47,478 nucleotides of DNA from Gammaproteobacteria bacterium (GTDB taxonomy: Bacteria; Pseudomonadota; Gammaproteobacteria; Steroidobacterales; Steroidobacteraceae), in NCBI GenBank assembly GCA_005878095.1, contig VBNH01000067.1:1-47478 (forward strand). The letters are read 5' to 3'. The notes below the pieces were generated by a model, which saw only the letters and a list, made by a program, of their open reading frames with translations, was not told the origin of the DNA and did no database searches. Below are positions 7,364 through 17,966 of the stretch, piece by piece. The translations under genes and the position numbers were made by a program. The stretch's first letter is position 1, and each line of letters starts with the position of its first letter.

Positions 7364-9268
7364 TCACACCCCGCCGGCGGAGCGCAGGCGTTCCGGCGCC
7401 TGCAGCGCCCACCAGCGCTCGATGCTCGCGCCGAGGCCGGCGGCGTCGAGCCCGGCGGCGCGCAGGCAGCCCTCGCGCGAGCCGTGCTCGATGAAGCGGT
7501 CGGGAATGCCCAGCTGCAGCACCGGCAGCTGCAGAGCCTCGGAGGCGAGCACCTCGAGGACCGCGGAGCCAGCCCCGCCGTGCGTGGCGTTCTCCTCGAT
7601 GGTCACGAGCGCGCGATGGCGCGCGGCGAGCGACACCACCAGATCCTCATCGAGTGGCTTGACGAAGCGCATGTTCACGAGCGTGGCGTCGAGGGCTTCC
7701 GCGATCGGCTGCGCCGTCGGCACCAGCGCGCCGAACGCCAGCAGCGCCAGCCCGCTCTTGCCCTCGCGCCGCAGCTGCGCCTTGCCGACCGGCAGCGCGC
7801 CGAGCTGCGCGCTCACCGCGGCTCCGGGACCTGCGCCGCGCGGATAGCGCACGATTGCCGGCGCGTTGAGCGTGCTCGCCGTATACAGCATCTGCCGGCA
7901 CTCGTTCTCGTCCGCCGGCGCCATGACCACGGTGTTGGGAATGCAGCGCAGGTAGGACAGATCGTAGCTTCCCTGGTGAGTCGCGCCGTCGCTGCCGACC
8001 AGGCCGGCGCGATCCACCGCAAACACCACCGGCAGGTTCTGCAGCGCGACGTCGTGGATGAGCTGGTCGTAGGCGCGCTGCAGGAACGTCGAGTAGATCG
8101 CGACCACCGGCCTGAGGCCCTCCGCGGCCATCCCCGCGGCGAAGGTCACCGCATGCTGTTCGGCGATCGCCACGTCGAAGTAGCGATCGGGGAAGCGTTT
8201 GGAGAACTCCACCAGCCCAGAGCCCTCGCGCATCGCCGGCGTCACGCCGATGATGCGCGGATCGCGCTCCGCCATGTCGCACAGCCATTGGCCGAAGATC
8301 TGCGAGTAGGTGGGACCGGCGCTCTTCTCCTTGAGGATCGTGCCGCTCACCGGGTCGAACGGCCCGGGCCCATGCCACTTGATCGGGTCGGCTTCGGCGG
8401 GGGCGTAGCCCTTGCCCTTGCGGGTCACGACGTGCAGGAACTGCGGTCCGCGCAGCTTGCGGATGTTGCGCAGCGTGCTGACCAGCGCCTTGACGTCGTG
8501 ACCGTCCATGGGCCCGATGTAGTTGAACCCCATCTCTTCGAACAACGTGCCGGGCAGCACCATGCCCTTCAGGTGCTCTTCCGAGCGGCGCGCCAGCTCC
8601 CACACCGTGGGCATCTGCCGCAACACCTTCTTGCCACCTTCGCGCAGGTGCGCGTACACGCGGCCGGAGAGCGCACGCGCGAAGTGATTGGAAAGCGCGC
8701 CGACGTTCTCCGAGATCGACATGTCGTTGTCGTTGAGGATCACCAGCAGATCCGCGGGCAGTGAGCCGGCGTGGTTCAGCGCCTCGAACGCCATGCCCGC
8801 CGTCATGGCGCCATCGCCGATGACCGCCACCACGCGGCGATCCTCGCCGGTGCGCGCCGCCGCCACCGCCATGCCCAGCGCAGCCGAGATCGAGGTGCTC
8901 GAGTGTCCAACTCCGAACGTGTCGTACTCGCTCTCGTGGCGCGCCGGAAAGGGCGCCAGGCCCCCGTCCTGCTTGATGGTGTGCAGCCGATCGCGCCGCC
9001 CGGTCAGCACCTTGTGCGGGTATGCCTGATGGCCGACGTCCCACACCAGACGGTCGCGCGGCGTGTCGAACACGTAGTGCAGGGCGATCGTGAGCTCCAC
9101 CGTGCCGAGACCTGCGGCAAAGTGACCGCCGCGCGTGCTGACGCTGTGGATCAGGAACGCGCGCAGCTCGGCGGCCAGCGCCGGGAGCTTGCCTGCCGGC
9201 AGGCGCCGCAGATCCGCCGGCGACTCGATCGCGCACAGCAGCGGGTAGTTGTCGGGCGGTGGGCTCAT
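7364..9268 (-). CDS. dxs: 1-deoxy-D-xylulose-5-phosphate synthase
   Basis: DXS joins pyruvate and glyceraldehyde 3-phosphate with thiamine pyrophosphate, the entry step of the MEP isoprenoid pathway. The 634-residue product shows the transketolase-like layout: [15 protein letters not shown], the TPP/Mg site [15 protein letters not shown] with NDNDMSIS, the central transketolase domain with [15 protein letters not shown], and a C-terminal domain with [14 protein letters not shown] 9268 begins MSPPPDN and matches the family N-terminus; the open frame to 9346 adds a low-complexity arginine-rich extension that is unlikely. xseB lies 96 bases upstream. The ispA gene usually found between xseB and dxs is absent. 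Confidence 0.97.
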   Translation of the reverse strand: MSPPPDNYPLLCAIESPADLRRLPAGKLPALAAELRAFLIHSVSTRGGHFAAGLGTVELTIALHYVFDTPRDRLVWDVGHQAYPHKVLTGRRDRLHTIKQDGGLAPFPARHESEYDTFGVGHSSTSISAALGMAVAAARTGEDRRVVAVIGDGAMTAGMAFEALNHAGSLPADLLVILNDNDMSISENVGALSNHFARALSGRVYAHLREGGKKVLRQMPTVWELARRSEEHLKGMVLPGTLFEEMGFNYIGPMDGHDVKALVSTLRNIRKLRGPQFLHVVTRKGKGYAPAEADPIKWHGPGPFDPVSGTILKEKSAGPTYSQIFGQWLCDMAERDPRIIGVTPAMREGSGLVEFSKRFPDRYFDVAIAEQHAVTFAAGMAAEGLRPVVAIYSTFLQRAYDQLIHDVALQNLPVVFAVDRAGLVGSDGATHQGSYDLSYLRCIPNTVVMAPADENECRQMLYTASTLNAPAIVRYPRGAGPGAAVSAQLGALPVGKAQLRREGKSGLALLAFGALVPTAQPIAEALDATLVNMRFVKPLDEDLVVSLAARHRALVTIEENATHGGAGSAVLEVLASEALQLPVLQLGIPDRFIEHGSREGCLRAAGLDAAGLGASIERWWALQAPERLRSAGGV

Positions 9269-9364
9269 CGGCGCCTCAGTGTACACGGGCTGCCCGCGCG
9301 CGGCCGACAGCGCAGCGCGCCGCCGGCAGCCGCATGCGCGGCGCATCGCTCACCTGCGCGTCCA

Positions 9365-9640
9365 TTACTGCGGGTCCGGAGCCGCGCCCGCAGCCTCGTC
9401 CCCCGCCTCCTCGAACGGCTCGATCGAGACGCCGGGCTGGCCACTGCGCTTCAGCAGGATCTCGACTTTCTGCTGCGCGGCCTGGAGCGACGCCTGGCAG
9501 TGGCGCGCGAGCGCGACGCCGCGCTCGAAAATCTTCAGCGCCTCATCGAGGGGCAGATCGCCGCGCTCGAGACGCTCCACCAGGCCCTCGAGCTCGGCAA
9601 GCGCGTGTTCGAAGTCGGGGCCTTTGCTGTTGCGCGTCAC
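9365..9640 (-). CDS. xseB: Exodeoxyribonuclease VII small subunit
   Basis: XseB associates with XseA to form exonuclease VII, which degrades single-stranded DNA to oligonucleotides. The 91-residue protein has the characteristic helical hairpin FEHALAELEGLVERLERGDL with LDEALKIFERGVALARHC. The C-terminal tail is acidic and Ala-rich. The xseB-dxs order matches the common xseB-ispA-dxs operon except for the missing ispA. Confidence 0.95.
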   Translation of the reverse strand: MTRNSKGPDFEHALAELEGLVERLERGDLPLDEALKIFERGVALARHCQASLQAAQQKVEILLKRSGQPGVSIEPFEEAGDEAAGAAPDPQ

Positions 9641-9726
9641 GTGGGCATCACTCCTCGAGGCTTGGCGGGAGGTGAGCCAAGGGCGCGCAACGTTACACAG
9701 CGCGTGGTGCGAGGGTCAACGCGGGG

Positions 9727-9754
9727 TTGACGCCACTTGCGGTGCGGCGATAGA
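9727..9754 (+). promoter_or_regulatory. Probable sigma70-type promoter for the rubrerythrin operon
   Basis: TTGACG (9727-9732) and GATAGA (9749-9754) are separated by 16 bases, giving a reasonable -35/-10 pair. The predicted start would fall within or just before the palindrome at 9769-9783. Confidence 0.5.
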
Positions 9755-9768
9755 GTCGCACGCCTGGG

Positions 9769-9783
9769 TTAGACCGAGTCTAA
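9769..9783. promoter_or_regulatory. Perfect palindrome TTAGACCGAGTCTAA, candidate operator
   Basis: TTAGAC and GTCTAA flank CGA with complete dyad symmetry. The site starts about 15 bases after the predicted -10 and ends about 11 bases before the rubrerythrin ATG, overlapping the transcription start region, a position expected for a repressor. It does not clearly match Fur, OxyR, IscR or NsrR consensus sites known to me; TTAGA...TCTAA halves recall Fur-superfamily (Irr/PerR) sites. Confidence 0.55.
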
Positions 9784-9794
9784 GCGAGGAAGCC

Positions 9795-10208
9795 ATGAAT
9801 CTCAAAGGCAGCAAGACCGAAAAGAATCTCAAGGATGCGTTCGCCGGGGAATCGCAGGCCAACCGGCGTTATCTGTATTTCGCACAGAAGGCCGACGTCG
9901 AAGGGTTCAACGACGTCTCGGCGGTGTTTCGCTCCACCGCGGAAGGCGAGACCGGCCACGCCCACGGACACCTCGAGTATCTGGAGGCGGTGGGGGACCC
10001 GGCCACGGGGCTGCCCATCGGGGAGACCCGGGCCAATCTGAAGGCTGCCATCGCCGGTGAGACCCATGAGTACACCGACATGTACCCCGGCATGGCGAAA
10101 GCTGCGCGCGAGGAGGGCTTCGGAGAAATCGCCGATTGGTTCGAGACGCTCGCCAAGGCCGAGCGCTCGCATGCCAATCGCTTCCAGAAAGCCCTGGACA
10201 GCATTTGA
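9795..10208 (+). CDS. Rubrerythrin (di-iron peroxidase domain only)
   Basis: Rubrerythrins reduce hydrogen peroxide at a di-iron centre. The 137-residue protein is a single four-helix ferritin-like domain with all expected ligands visible: E19, E52-x2-H55, E89, E92 and E123-x2-H126. The C-terminal rubredoxin domain of classical rubrerythrin is missing, so electrons must come from another protein; the next gene, an Fe-S oxidoreductase, is an obvious candidate. ATG 9795 has a good ribosome binding site (GAGGA). The stop overlaps the TTG start of the next gene. First gene of a three-gene operon. Confidence 0.93.
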   Translation: MNLKGSKTEKNLKDAFAGESQANRRYLYFAQKADVEGFNDVSAVFRSTAEGETGHAHGHLEYLEAVGDPATGLPIGETRANLKAAIAGETHEYTDMYPGMAKAAREEGFGEIADWFETLAKAERSHANRFQKALDSI

Positions 10209-11554
10209 GCGCACGCGAGGGGAGCCTCGAGGCCCCCGCCCGGCACCCGCTGCAGTGGGGCGACCCGACGTTCTACGACGTGAGCGCGCTCGAGAGCGAA
10301 CTCGCGCGCGTGTTCGACATCTGCCACGGCTGCCGCCGCTGCTTCAGCCTGTGCAACGCCTTTCCCACGCTGTTCGACGCGGTGGACGCTTCCGCGCAGG
10401 GCGAAGTCGCGGGCGTCGAGCGGCGGGTGTTCTGGCAGGTCGTGGATCACTGCTACCTGTGCGACATGTGCTTCATGACCAAGTGTCCGTACGTGCCACC
10501 GCATCCCTGGAACGTCGACTTTCCGCACCTGATGCTGCGGGCGAAGGCGGTGCGCGCGCGCACCGCGGGCGTACCTTGGCGCGGGCGCGCACTCGCGGCC
10601 ACCGATACCGTCGGCAGGCTGGCCGGAATTCCGGTGGTGGCGCAGCTGGTGAACGCGGTCAATCGCACGGCGGCCGGCCGCGCGCTGCTGGAGAAGACTC
10701 TCGGCGTCGACCGCACGGCGCCGCTGCCGCAGTACCACGCGCGTAGCGCGCGCCGGCGCCTCGCCGCTCTTGGCACCACGGCGCGCGCCGGCGCTGCGAG
10801 CGCCGCGCAGGCGACGGCGGCGACCACCGGGCGGGTGGCGCTGTTCACCACCTGTTACGGCAACCGCAACGAGCCCTCCCTCGCCGAGGACCTGGTCGCG
10901 GTGTTCGCACACAACGGCATCGAGATCACGCTGCTCGCGCAGGAGCGCTGTTGCGGCATGCCGCGGCTCGAGCTCGGCGACCTGCGCTCGGTCGCGAGGC
11001 TCAAGGAGTTCAACATCCCGCCGCTGGCGCGGGCGCTGGACGCCGGCTACGACCTGGTGGCGCCGATTCCCTCGTGCGTGCTCATGTTCAAGCAGGAGCT
11101 GCCGCTCATGTACCCCGAGGATGCGCAGGTTCGCCGGGTCGCCGCGCGCATGTTCGATCCGTTCGAATATCTCATGCTGCGCCACGAGGCGGGGCTGCTG
11201 CGCACCGACTTCAAGGCGCCCCTCGGCAAGGTGAGCTACCACGTGCCCTGTCACCTGCGGGTGCAGAACCTCGGGCTGAAGACGCGCGATCTCATGCGGC
11301 TCGTGCCGGGCACCAGCGTCGACACCATCGAGCGCTGCTCGGGGCACAACGGCACCTACGGCGTGAAGCACGAGTTTCGCGCCGCGTCGGTGCGGATCGG
11401 GCGCGCGGTGGTGCAGCGGGTCGAGAGCGCGCAGGCCGATCACTACGCCAGCGACTGCCCGATGGCGGCGCAGCAGATCGCGAGCGGCCTCGCCCGGGCG
11501 CGTGCGCCGGAGCATCCGCTGCGGCTGCTGCGGATCGCGTACGGACTCACCTGA
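10205..11554 (+). CDS. Fe-S oxidoreductase, double 4Fe-4S plus cysteine-rich (CCG) domains, GlpC/HdrD-like
   Basis: The 449-residue cytosolic protein begins with two iron-sulfur motifs: [11 protein letters not shown] (CX2CX2CX3C) and [13 protein letters not shown], which has an unusual CX2CX2CX4CP spacing. Two cysteine-rich domains follow, the first with a CCGMP motif and the second with a divergent CSGHNG. This architecture is shared with GlpC, lactate-utilization LutA and heterodisulfide reductase HdrD, which move electrons between quinones, thiols and partner proteins. The TTG at 10205 overlaps the rubrerythrin TGA (TTGA), implying coupled translation. It probably supplies electrons to the rubrerythrin; the electron source is unknown. 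Confidence 0.9.
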   Translation: MSAREGSLEAPARHPLQWGDPTFYDVSALESELARVFDICHGCRRCFSLCNAFPTLFDAVDASAQGEVAGVERRVFWQVVDHCYLCDMCFMTKCPYVPPHPWNVDFPHLMLRAKAVRARTAGVPWRGRALAATDTVGRLAGIPVVAQLVNAVNRTAAGRALLEKTLGVDRTAPLPQYHARSARRRLAALGTTARAGAASAAQATAATTGRVALFTTCYGNRNEPSLAEDLVAVFAHNGIEITLLAQERCCGMPRLELGDLRSVARLKEFNIPPLARALDAGYDLVAPIPSCVLMFKQELPLMYPEDAQVRRVAARMFDPFEYLMLRHEAGLLRTDFKAPLGKVSYHVPCHLRVQNLGLKTRDLMRLVPGTSVDTIERCSGHNGTYGVKHEFRAASVRIGRAVVQRVESAQADHYASDCPMAAQQIASGLARARAPEHPLRLLRIAYGLT

Positions 11555-11555
11555 C

Positions 11556-12140
11556 ATGCACAAGCTTGCGGCCACGGACCTGATGGGGCTCGAGCAGTAC
11601 GCCCGCGAGCGGCCGGCATTTCGCGCACGGGTGCTGCGTCACAAGGGCGAGCGGCAGCTCGCGGTCGGGCCGAATGTCACCTGGTGCTTCGAGGATCGGC
11701 TCACGGTGCAGTACCAGGTGCAGGAGATGCTGCGTACCGAGCGGATCTTCGAGCCGCAGGGCATCGCGGCTGAGCTCGGCGCCTACAACCCGCTGATCCC
11801 GGACGGCAGCAACTGGAAGGTGACGCTGCTGATCGAGTTTGCGCAACCCGCAGAGCGCGCGCGGGCGCTGGCGCGCCTGAAGGGGATCGAGGATGCCTGC
11901 TGGGTGCAGGTCGCAGGTCACACGCGTGTGTTCGCCATTGCCGACGAGGATCTGGAGCGGGAGAACGAGGAGAAGACCTCGGCGGTGCATTTTCTGCGCT
12001 TCGAGCTGACTGCGGGCATGATCGCCAGCCTGCGCGCCGGAGCGACGCTCGCCGCCGGCGTCGATCACGAGCACTATCGGTATGTGGTGCACGAGGTGCC
12101 CGCGGCGATGCGGCTCGGGCTGCTGGCCGACTTCGCCTGA
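11556..12140 (+). CDS. DUF3501 family protein
   Basis: The 194-residue soluble protein matches the DUF3501 pattern: [46 protein letters not shown] and [13 protein letters not shown]. Its biochemical function is unknown. No signal peptide, membrane segment or metal-binding cysteine cluster is evident (one Cys in TWCFED and one in DACW). It begins 1 base after the Fe-S oxidoreductase stop, so all three genes form one transcript. The family is commonly found beside rubrerythrin and this type of oxidoreductase, suggesting a role in the same peroxide or redox response. Confidence 0.88.
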   Translation: MHKLAATDLMGLEQYARERPAFRARVLRHKGERQLAVGPNVTWCFEDRLTVQYQVQEMLRTERIFEPQGIAAELGAYNPLIPDGSNWKVTLLIEFAQPAERARALARLKGIEDACWVQVAGHTRVFAIADEDLERENEEKTSAVHFLRFELTAGMIASLRAGATLAAGVDHEHYRYVVHEVPAAMRLGLLADFA

Positions 12141-12162
12141 CGCAGGCGCCGGCGCGCGCCTC

Positions 12163-12171
12163 TGCTAAGAT
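12163..12171 (+). promoter_or_regulatory. Extended -10 element for parE
   Basis: TGCTAAGAT is an extended -10 (TGn plus TAAGAT) about 48 bases before the parE ATG in the 78-base gap after the DUF3501 gene. No convincing -35 is seen, which is normal for this promoter class. Confidence 0.45.
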
Positions 12172-12206
12172 CGCGCGGCGCGCACGCCGCGCTCAGCCAC
12201 GGATGA

Positions 12207-14111
<1,905 letters not shown>

Positions 14112-14113
14112 GC

Positions 14114-16375
14114 ATGCCGGAGAATCAGGAACTGAACTTCGAAGGCGTCGAGCGCCAACCGCTGCGCACCTTCACCGAGAAGGCCTACCTCGATTACTCG
14201 ATGTACGTCATTCTCGATCGCGCGCTGCCGGCACTCGGCGACGGGTTGAAGCCGGTACAGCGGCGCATCGTGTACGCCATGAGCGAGCTCGGGCTGTCGG
14301 CGGTCTCCAAGCACAAGAAGTCCGCGCGCACCGTCGGGGATGTCCTCGGCAAGTTCCACCCACACGGCGACACGGCCTGCTACGAGGCCATGGTGCTGAT
14401 GGCGCAGCCCTTCGCCTATCGCTATCCGCTCGTCGACGGCCAGGGCAACTGGGGCTCGCAGGATGACCCCAAGTCCTTCGCCGCGATGCGCTACACCGAG
14501 GCGAAGCTCACCAGGTACGCCGACGTGCTGCTCGGGGAACTCGCCGACGGCACGGTGGACTGGACGGCCAATTTCGACGGCACGCTGGAAGAGCCGGTGT
14601 TCCTGCCGGCGCGGCTGCCGAACCTGCTGTTGAATGGCACGTCGGGCATCGCGGTCGGCATGGCGACCGACATTCCGCCGCATAACCTGCGCGAGCTCGC
14701 CGCGGCCGCAGTCCACCTGTTGGAGGACTCGGAAGCCACGCTTGCTGCGCTCATGAAGCACGTCAAGGGCCCGGACCTGCCGACGGGCGCCGAGATCATT
14801 TCCCCGCGCGCGGACCTGAAGGAGTTCTACGACAAGGGCGTCGGCACTTTCAAGGCGCGCGCCACCTGGCAGATCGAGGACGGCAACGTCATCATCACGG
14901 CGTTTCCCTACCAGGTGTCGCCGGCGCGCGTGCAGGAGCAGATCGCCGAGCAGATGCGCACCAAGAAGCTGCCGATGGTGGAGGACCTGCGCGACGAGTC
15001 CGATCACGAGAATCCGACGCGGCTGGTCATCGTGCCGCGCTCCAACCGCGTCGATCTGGTGGAGCTCATGAACCACCTGTTCGCCACCACCGACCTGGAG
15101 CGCAACTACCGCGTCAATCTCAACATCATCGCGCTCGACGGCCGCCCGCGGGTGATGGGCCTGAAGGAGATCCTGGGCGAGTGGCTCGAATTCCGCACCA
15201 CGACCGTCACGCGCCGCCTGCAGTACCGCCTGGACAAGGTCGGCAAGCGGTTGCACATCCTCGATGGCCTGCTCATCGCCTTCCTCAATCTGGACGAGGT
15301 GATCCGTATCATCCGCCGCGAGGACGAGCCCAAGCCGCTGCTGATGAAGCGCTTCAAGCTCACCGATGAGCAGACCGAGGAGATCCTCAACACGCGCCTG
15401 CGGCACCTGGCCAGGCTCGAGGAGATGAGAATCCGCGAGGAGCAGAAGACGCTCGCGGCTGAGCGCGAGGAGCTCGAGGCGCTGTTGAAGAGCAAGGCGA
15501 AGCTCAGGAAGCTCATCGCCACCGAGATCCGCGCCGATGCGGAAGCGTATGGCGACGAGCGGCGCACCAAGATCATCGAGCGCGAGGCGGCCCAGGCGAT
15601 CGATGAGACGAGCCTCATCCCCAACGAGCCGGTGACCGTGGTGCTGTCCACCGGCGGCTGGGTGCGCTCGGCGAAGGGCCACGACATCGAGCCGCGCGCG
15701 CTCTCCTACAAGAGCGGCGACGCCTTTCAGGCCCTCGCCCGTGGACGGAGCCTGCAGCCGGCGGTGTTCATCGACAGCACCGGACGCACCTACACGCTGC
15801 CGGCGCATTCGCTCGCCTCCGCGCGCGGGCAGGGTGAGCCGCTGTCGGGACGCCTGGATCCGCCCGACGGCGCGAAGTTCGCCGGCGTGATGATGGGTGA
15901 GCCGGAGGATCTGTGGCTGCTCGCGAGCGATGCGGGCTATGGCTTCACCGTGCGACTGAAGGATCTCATCACCGACCGGCGTGCCGGCAAGACCGTGCTC
16001 AACGTGCCCGAGAACGCACACGTGCTCCCGCCCGCGCCGGTACCGTCGGCGGACTGCCTGGTCGCCGTCGTCAGCAGCGAAGGCAAGCTGCTCGCCTTCC
16101 CGGTGGGGGAGGTGCCCGAGATGCCGCGCGGCAAGGGCAACAAGCTCTACGACATCCCGGCGAAGAAGGCCGCGGCGCGCGCGGAGCTCATGACCGCGGT
16201 GGCCGTCGTGCCGCCGAAGGCGACTCTCGCGCTCTACTGCGGCGAGCAGCGCAAGACCCTCGACTGGCGCGACCTGCAGGACTATCTCGGCCAGCGCGCG
16301 CAGCGCGGTGCGGTGCTGCGCCGCGGCTGGCCGCGCCAGATCGAGCGGCTGGAAGCGCTGCCGGCGTCGCCCTGA
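14114..16375 (+). CDS. parC: DNA topoisomerase IV subunit A
   Basis: ParC carries the breakage-reunion site of topoisomerase IV. The 753-residue product has the catalytic tyrosine Y127 in [10 protein letters not shown], the quinolone-resistance region [13 protein letters not shown], a long coiled coil at about residues 430-490, and a C-terminal wrapping domain with degenerate beta-pinwheel repeats, shorter than in GyrA. The residue equivalent to E. coli S80 is Thr (T87) and the E84 equivalent is kept (E91). ATG 14114, 2 bases after parE, gives the conserved N-terminus; the upstream open frame is a shadow of parE. Confidence 0.97.
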   Translation: MPENQELNFEGVERQPLRTFTEKAYLDYSMYVILDRALPALGDGLKPVQRRIVYAMSELGLSAVSKHKKSARTVGDVLGKFHPHGDTACYEAMVLMAQPFAYRYPLVDGQGNWGSQDDPKSFAAMRYTEAKLTRYADVLLGELADGTVDWTANFDGTLEEPVFLPARLPNLLLNGTSGIAVGMATDIPPHNLRELAAAAVHLLEDSEATLAALMKHVKGPDLPTGAEIISPRADLKEFYDKGVGTFKARATWQIEDGNVIITAFPYQVSPARVQEQIAEQMRTKKLPMVEDLRDESDHENPTRLVIVPRSNRVDLVELMNHLFATTDLERNYRVNLNIIALDGRPRVMGLKEILGEWLEFRTTTVTRRLQYRLDKVGKRLHILDGLLIAFLNLDEVIRIIRREDEPKPLLMKRFKLTDEQTEEILNTRLRHLARLEEMRIREEQKTLAAEREELEALLKSKAKLRKLIATEIRADAEAYGDERRTKIIEREAAQAIDETSLIPNEPVTVVLSTGGWVRSAKGHDIEPRALSYKSGDAFQALARGRSLQPAVFIDSTGRTYTLPAHSLASARGQGEPLSGRLDPPDGAKFAGVMMGEPEDLWLLASDAGYGFTVRLKDLITDRRAGKTVLNVPENAHVLPPAPVPSADCLVAVVSSEGKLLAFPVGEVPEMPRGKGNKLYDIPAKKAAARAELMTAVAVVPPKATLALYCGEQRKTLDWRDLQDYLGQRAQRGAVLRRGWPRQIERLEALPASP

Positions 16376-16465
16376 GCGGCCTCAAGCGCCGCAGCCTGAG
16401 CGCCCGCGAGCCAAATCCACGGGCCCGGTACTCCGCAGGCCGTACCTCGGCCAGCACCCGTCTGT

Positions 16466-16494
16466 TTGCTAATAGGAATGATTCGCATTAGCAT
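16466..16494 (+). promoter_or_regulatory. Fur box overlapping a sigma70 promoter
   Basis: A near-perfect 25-base dyad is centred on 16480: GCTAAT (16468-16473), GAATGATTC in the middle, and ATTAGC (16487-16492), with 10 of 12 arm pairs complementary. The AATGATTCGCATT core is typical of Fur sites before iron-uptake genes. A -35 TTGCTA (16466-16471) and -10 TAGCAT (16489-16494) with a 17-base spacer lie within the same stretch, so Fur-Fe would block RNA polymerase. The gene 35 bases downstream encodes a porin-like protein. Confidence 0.85.
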
Positions 16495-16528
16495 TTGTCC
16501 TGAGCCCTGGGACGGGAGTGAGGGAGTC

Positions 16529-17953
16529 ATGCCGAACAGCGTTGCCCGAAGAGCCGGCGCCCTGGCGCTTGCAAGCTTGGCTTGCGGCCTGGCGCCGTGC
16601 GCCATCGCTGCCGCTGCGGAGGCCCGGGACATCGACCTGCAGGCGCAGATGGCACGGGTGCAGGCGCAGCTCACGCAGCTGGGAGAGGAGAATCGCGCCT
16701 TGCGCGAGCGGCTCGCGCGGATCGAGCGCTCGCTGGCGCAGCTCAGCGGCACGCTCGCGGCGCCCTCGACGACGGCGGCACCGGGGGTGCCAGCGCCCGC
16801 GGTCGCAGACTCATCCGCCCTGCCAACACCCACGACGCCTTCGACGGCGGGCGCTGCGCCGCCCGCGGCCGGGGCGCGATTGTGGGGTTACGGCGAGATG
16901 TACTACGTCGATCCGACGCGCGATGCAAAGCAGGCACGGGCGGATCTGGCGCGCGCGGTGTTCGGCCTCGGGTACTCCTTTGACGAGCGCACGGAATTCA
17001 ACTCCGAATACGAACTCGAGCACACGGTGGCCTCGGGGAGCGACGCGGGGGAGTTCGAGGTCGAGCAGTTCTACGTCGACCGCCGTGTGAGCGAGGCGCT
17101 GAGCGCGCGCGCCGGTCTCATCCTGATGCCTTTCGGGTTTCTCAACGAGCATCACGAGCCCACGCGCTTCTACGGCGTGCAGCGCAATTTCGTCGAGACC
17201 CTGATCATCCCCAGCACCTGGCGCGAGGGCGGCTTGAGTCTGCACGGCGACAGCCGGGCGGGATTTGGCTGGAGCTTCGGGCTGACCACCGGCTTTGATG
17301 TGTCGAAGTGGGACTTCGCCCCGGCCTTGCCGCCGTACACGAGCGCGCTCGAGCTCACCGACAGCGGCGCGGCACCACTGCAGGCGACGCACCAGGAGCT
17401 GGCGCTGGCAAACGCCCGCCACCTGTCGCAGTACGCGGCGCTCGGCTACTACGGCATCCCCGCCTGGCTCTTCGGGGGCGCGATCAGCACCGGGGAGTCG
17501 AGCGCGCCGGGCGATCCGCGCGTCACCCTGTGGGAGGCGCACGCCCGCTGGACACCCGCGAAGCTCGACCTGTCGGGCCTGTACGCGCGCGGCTCGATCA
17601 GCAACACCGGGCCCCTGAACGCGGCCCATCCGAACTCTGCGAACCCGTTGCCAGCATCGTTTTACGGATACTTCCTGCAGGGCGCCTATCGGCTGTGGGA
17701 GCAGGGCGAGTATCGGGCGGCGCCGTTCGTTCGCTGGGAGCGCTACAACCTGGGCGCCAGTTACGCCGGTACCCGGGGGCCTGTGATCCCTGCGGGGCTG
17801 GCGCCGCTGTGGCCCCGGAGCGAGGACCGGGTCTGGAGCGCCGGTGCCAACCTGTACGTCGGCGCGCACCTGGTGCTCAAGGGTGACTATCAGTGGTTTG
17901 AGCTCAACCCGGGCTTCAGGCGCTTCGACCTGGGCCTGGGCGTGAGTTTCTGA
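16529..17953 (+). CDS. Fur-controlled porin-like outer membrane protein
   Basis: The 474-residue product has an N-terminal signal segment (LALASLACGLAPCAIAAAA), then a predicted trimeric coiled coil (residues about 35-75, IDLQAQMARVQAQLTQL onward), a Pro/Ala/Thr linker, and a beta-barrel-like region from GYGEMYY to the terminal LGVSF, which ends in the aromatic residue typical of outer membrane barrels. The coiled coil plus barrel resembles OprP/OprO-like and related porins. ATG 16529 has the ribosome binding site GAGGGAG; upstream starts fall in the Fur box. It is not a TonB-dependent receptor: there is no plug or TonB box. An iron-related substrate is inferred from regulation only. Confidence 0.82.
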   Translation: MPNSVARRAGALALASLACGLAPCAIAAAAEARDIDLQAQMARVQAQLTQLGEENRALRERLARIERSLAQLSGTLAAPSTTAAPGVPAPAVADSSALPTPTTPSTAGAAPPAAGARLWGYGEMYYVDPTRDAKQARADLARAVFGLGYSFDERTEFNSEYELEHTVASGSDAGEFEVEQFYVDRRVSEALSARAGLILMPFGFLNEHHEPTRFYGVQRNFVETLIIPSTWREGGLSLHGDSRAGFGWSFGLTTGFDVSKWDFAPALPPYTSALELTDSGAAPLQATHQELALANARHLSQYAALGYYGIPAWLFGGAISTGESSAPGDPRVTLWEAHARWTPAKLDLSGLYARGSISNTGPLNAAHPNSANPLPASFYGYFLQGAYRLWEQGEYRAAPFVRWERYNLGASYAGTRGPVIPAGLAPLWPRSEDRVWSAGANLYVGAHLVLKGDYQWFELNPGFRRFDLGLGVSF

Positions 17954-17966
17954 AGCGCTCACTTCA
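17951..17966. repeat. Hairpin containing two convergent stop codons
   Basis: TGAAG and CTTCA flank CGCTCA; the porin TGA forms the left end and the fimX stop lies in the right arm. With only 10 bases between the genes, this short stem may help terminate transcription from both sides, but there is no T-tract. Confidence 0.3.

Noticed and set aside
6289..9730. Plus-strand open frames of 401, 489 and 319 codons opposite folE2, dxs and xseB
   Set aside because: All three are shadows of conserved minus-strand genes.
17954..17963. Bidirectional intrinsic terminator between the porin and fimX
   Set aside because: A small hairpin is possible, but there is no T-tract on either side, so termination cannot be claimed.
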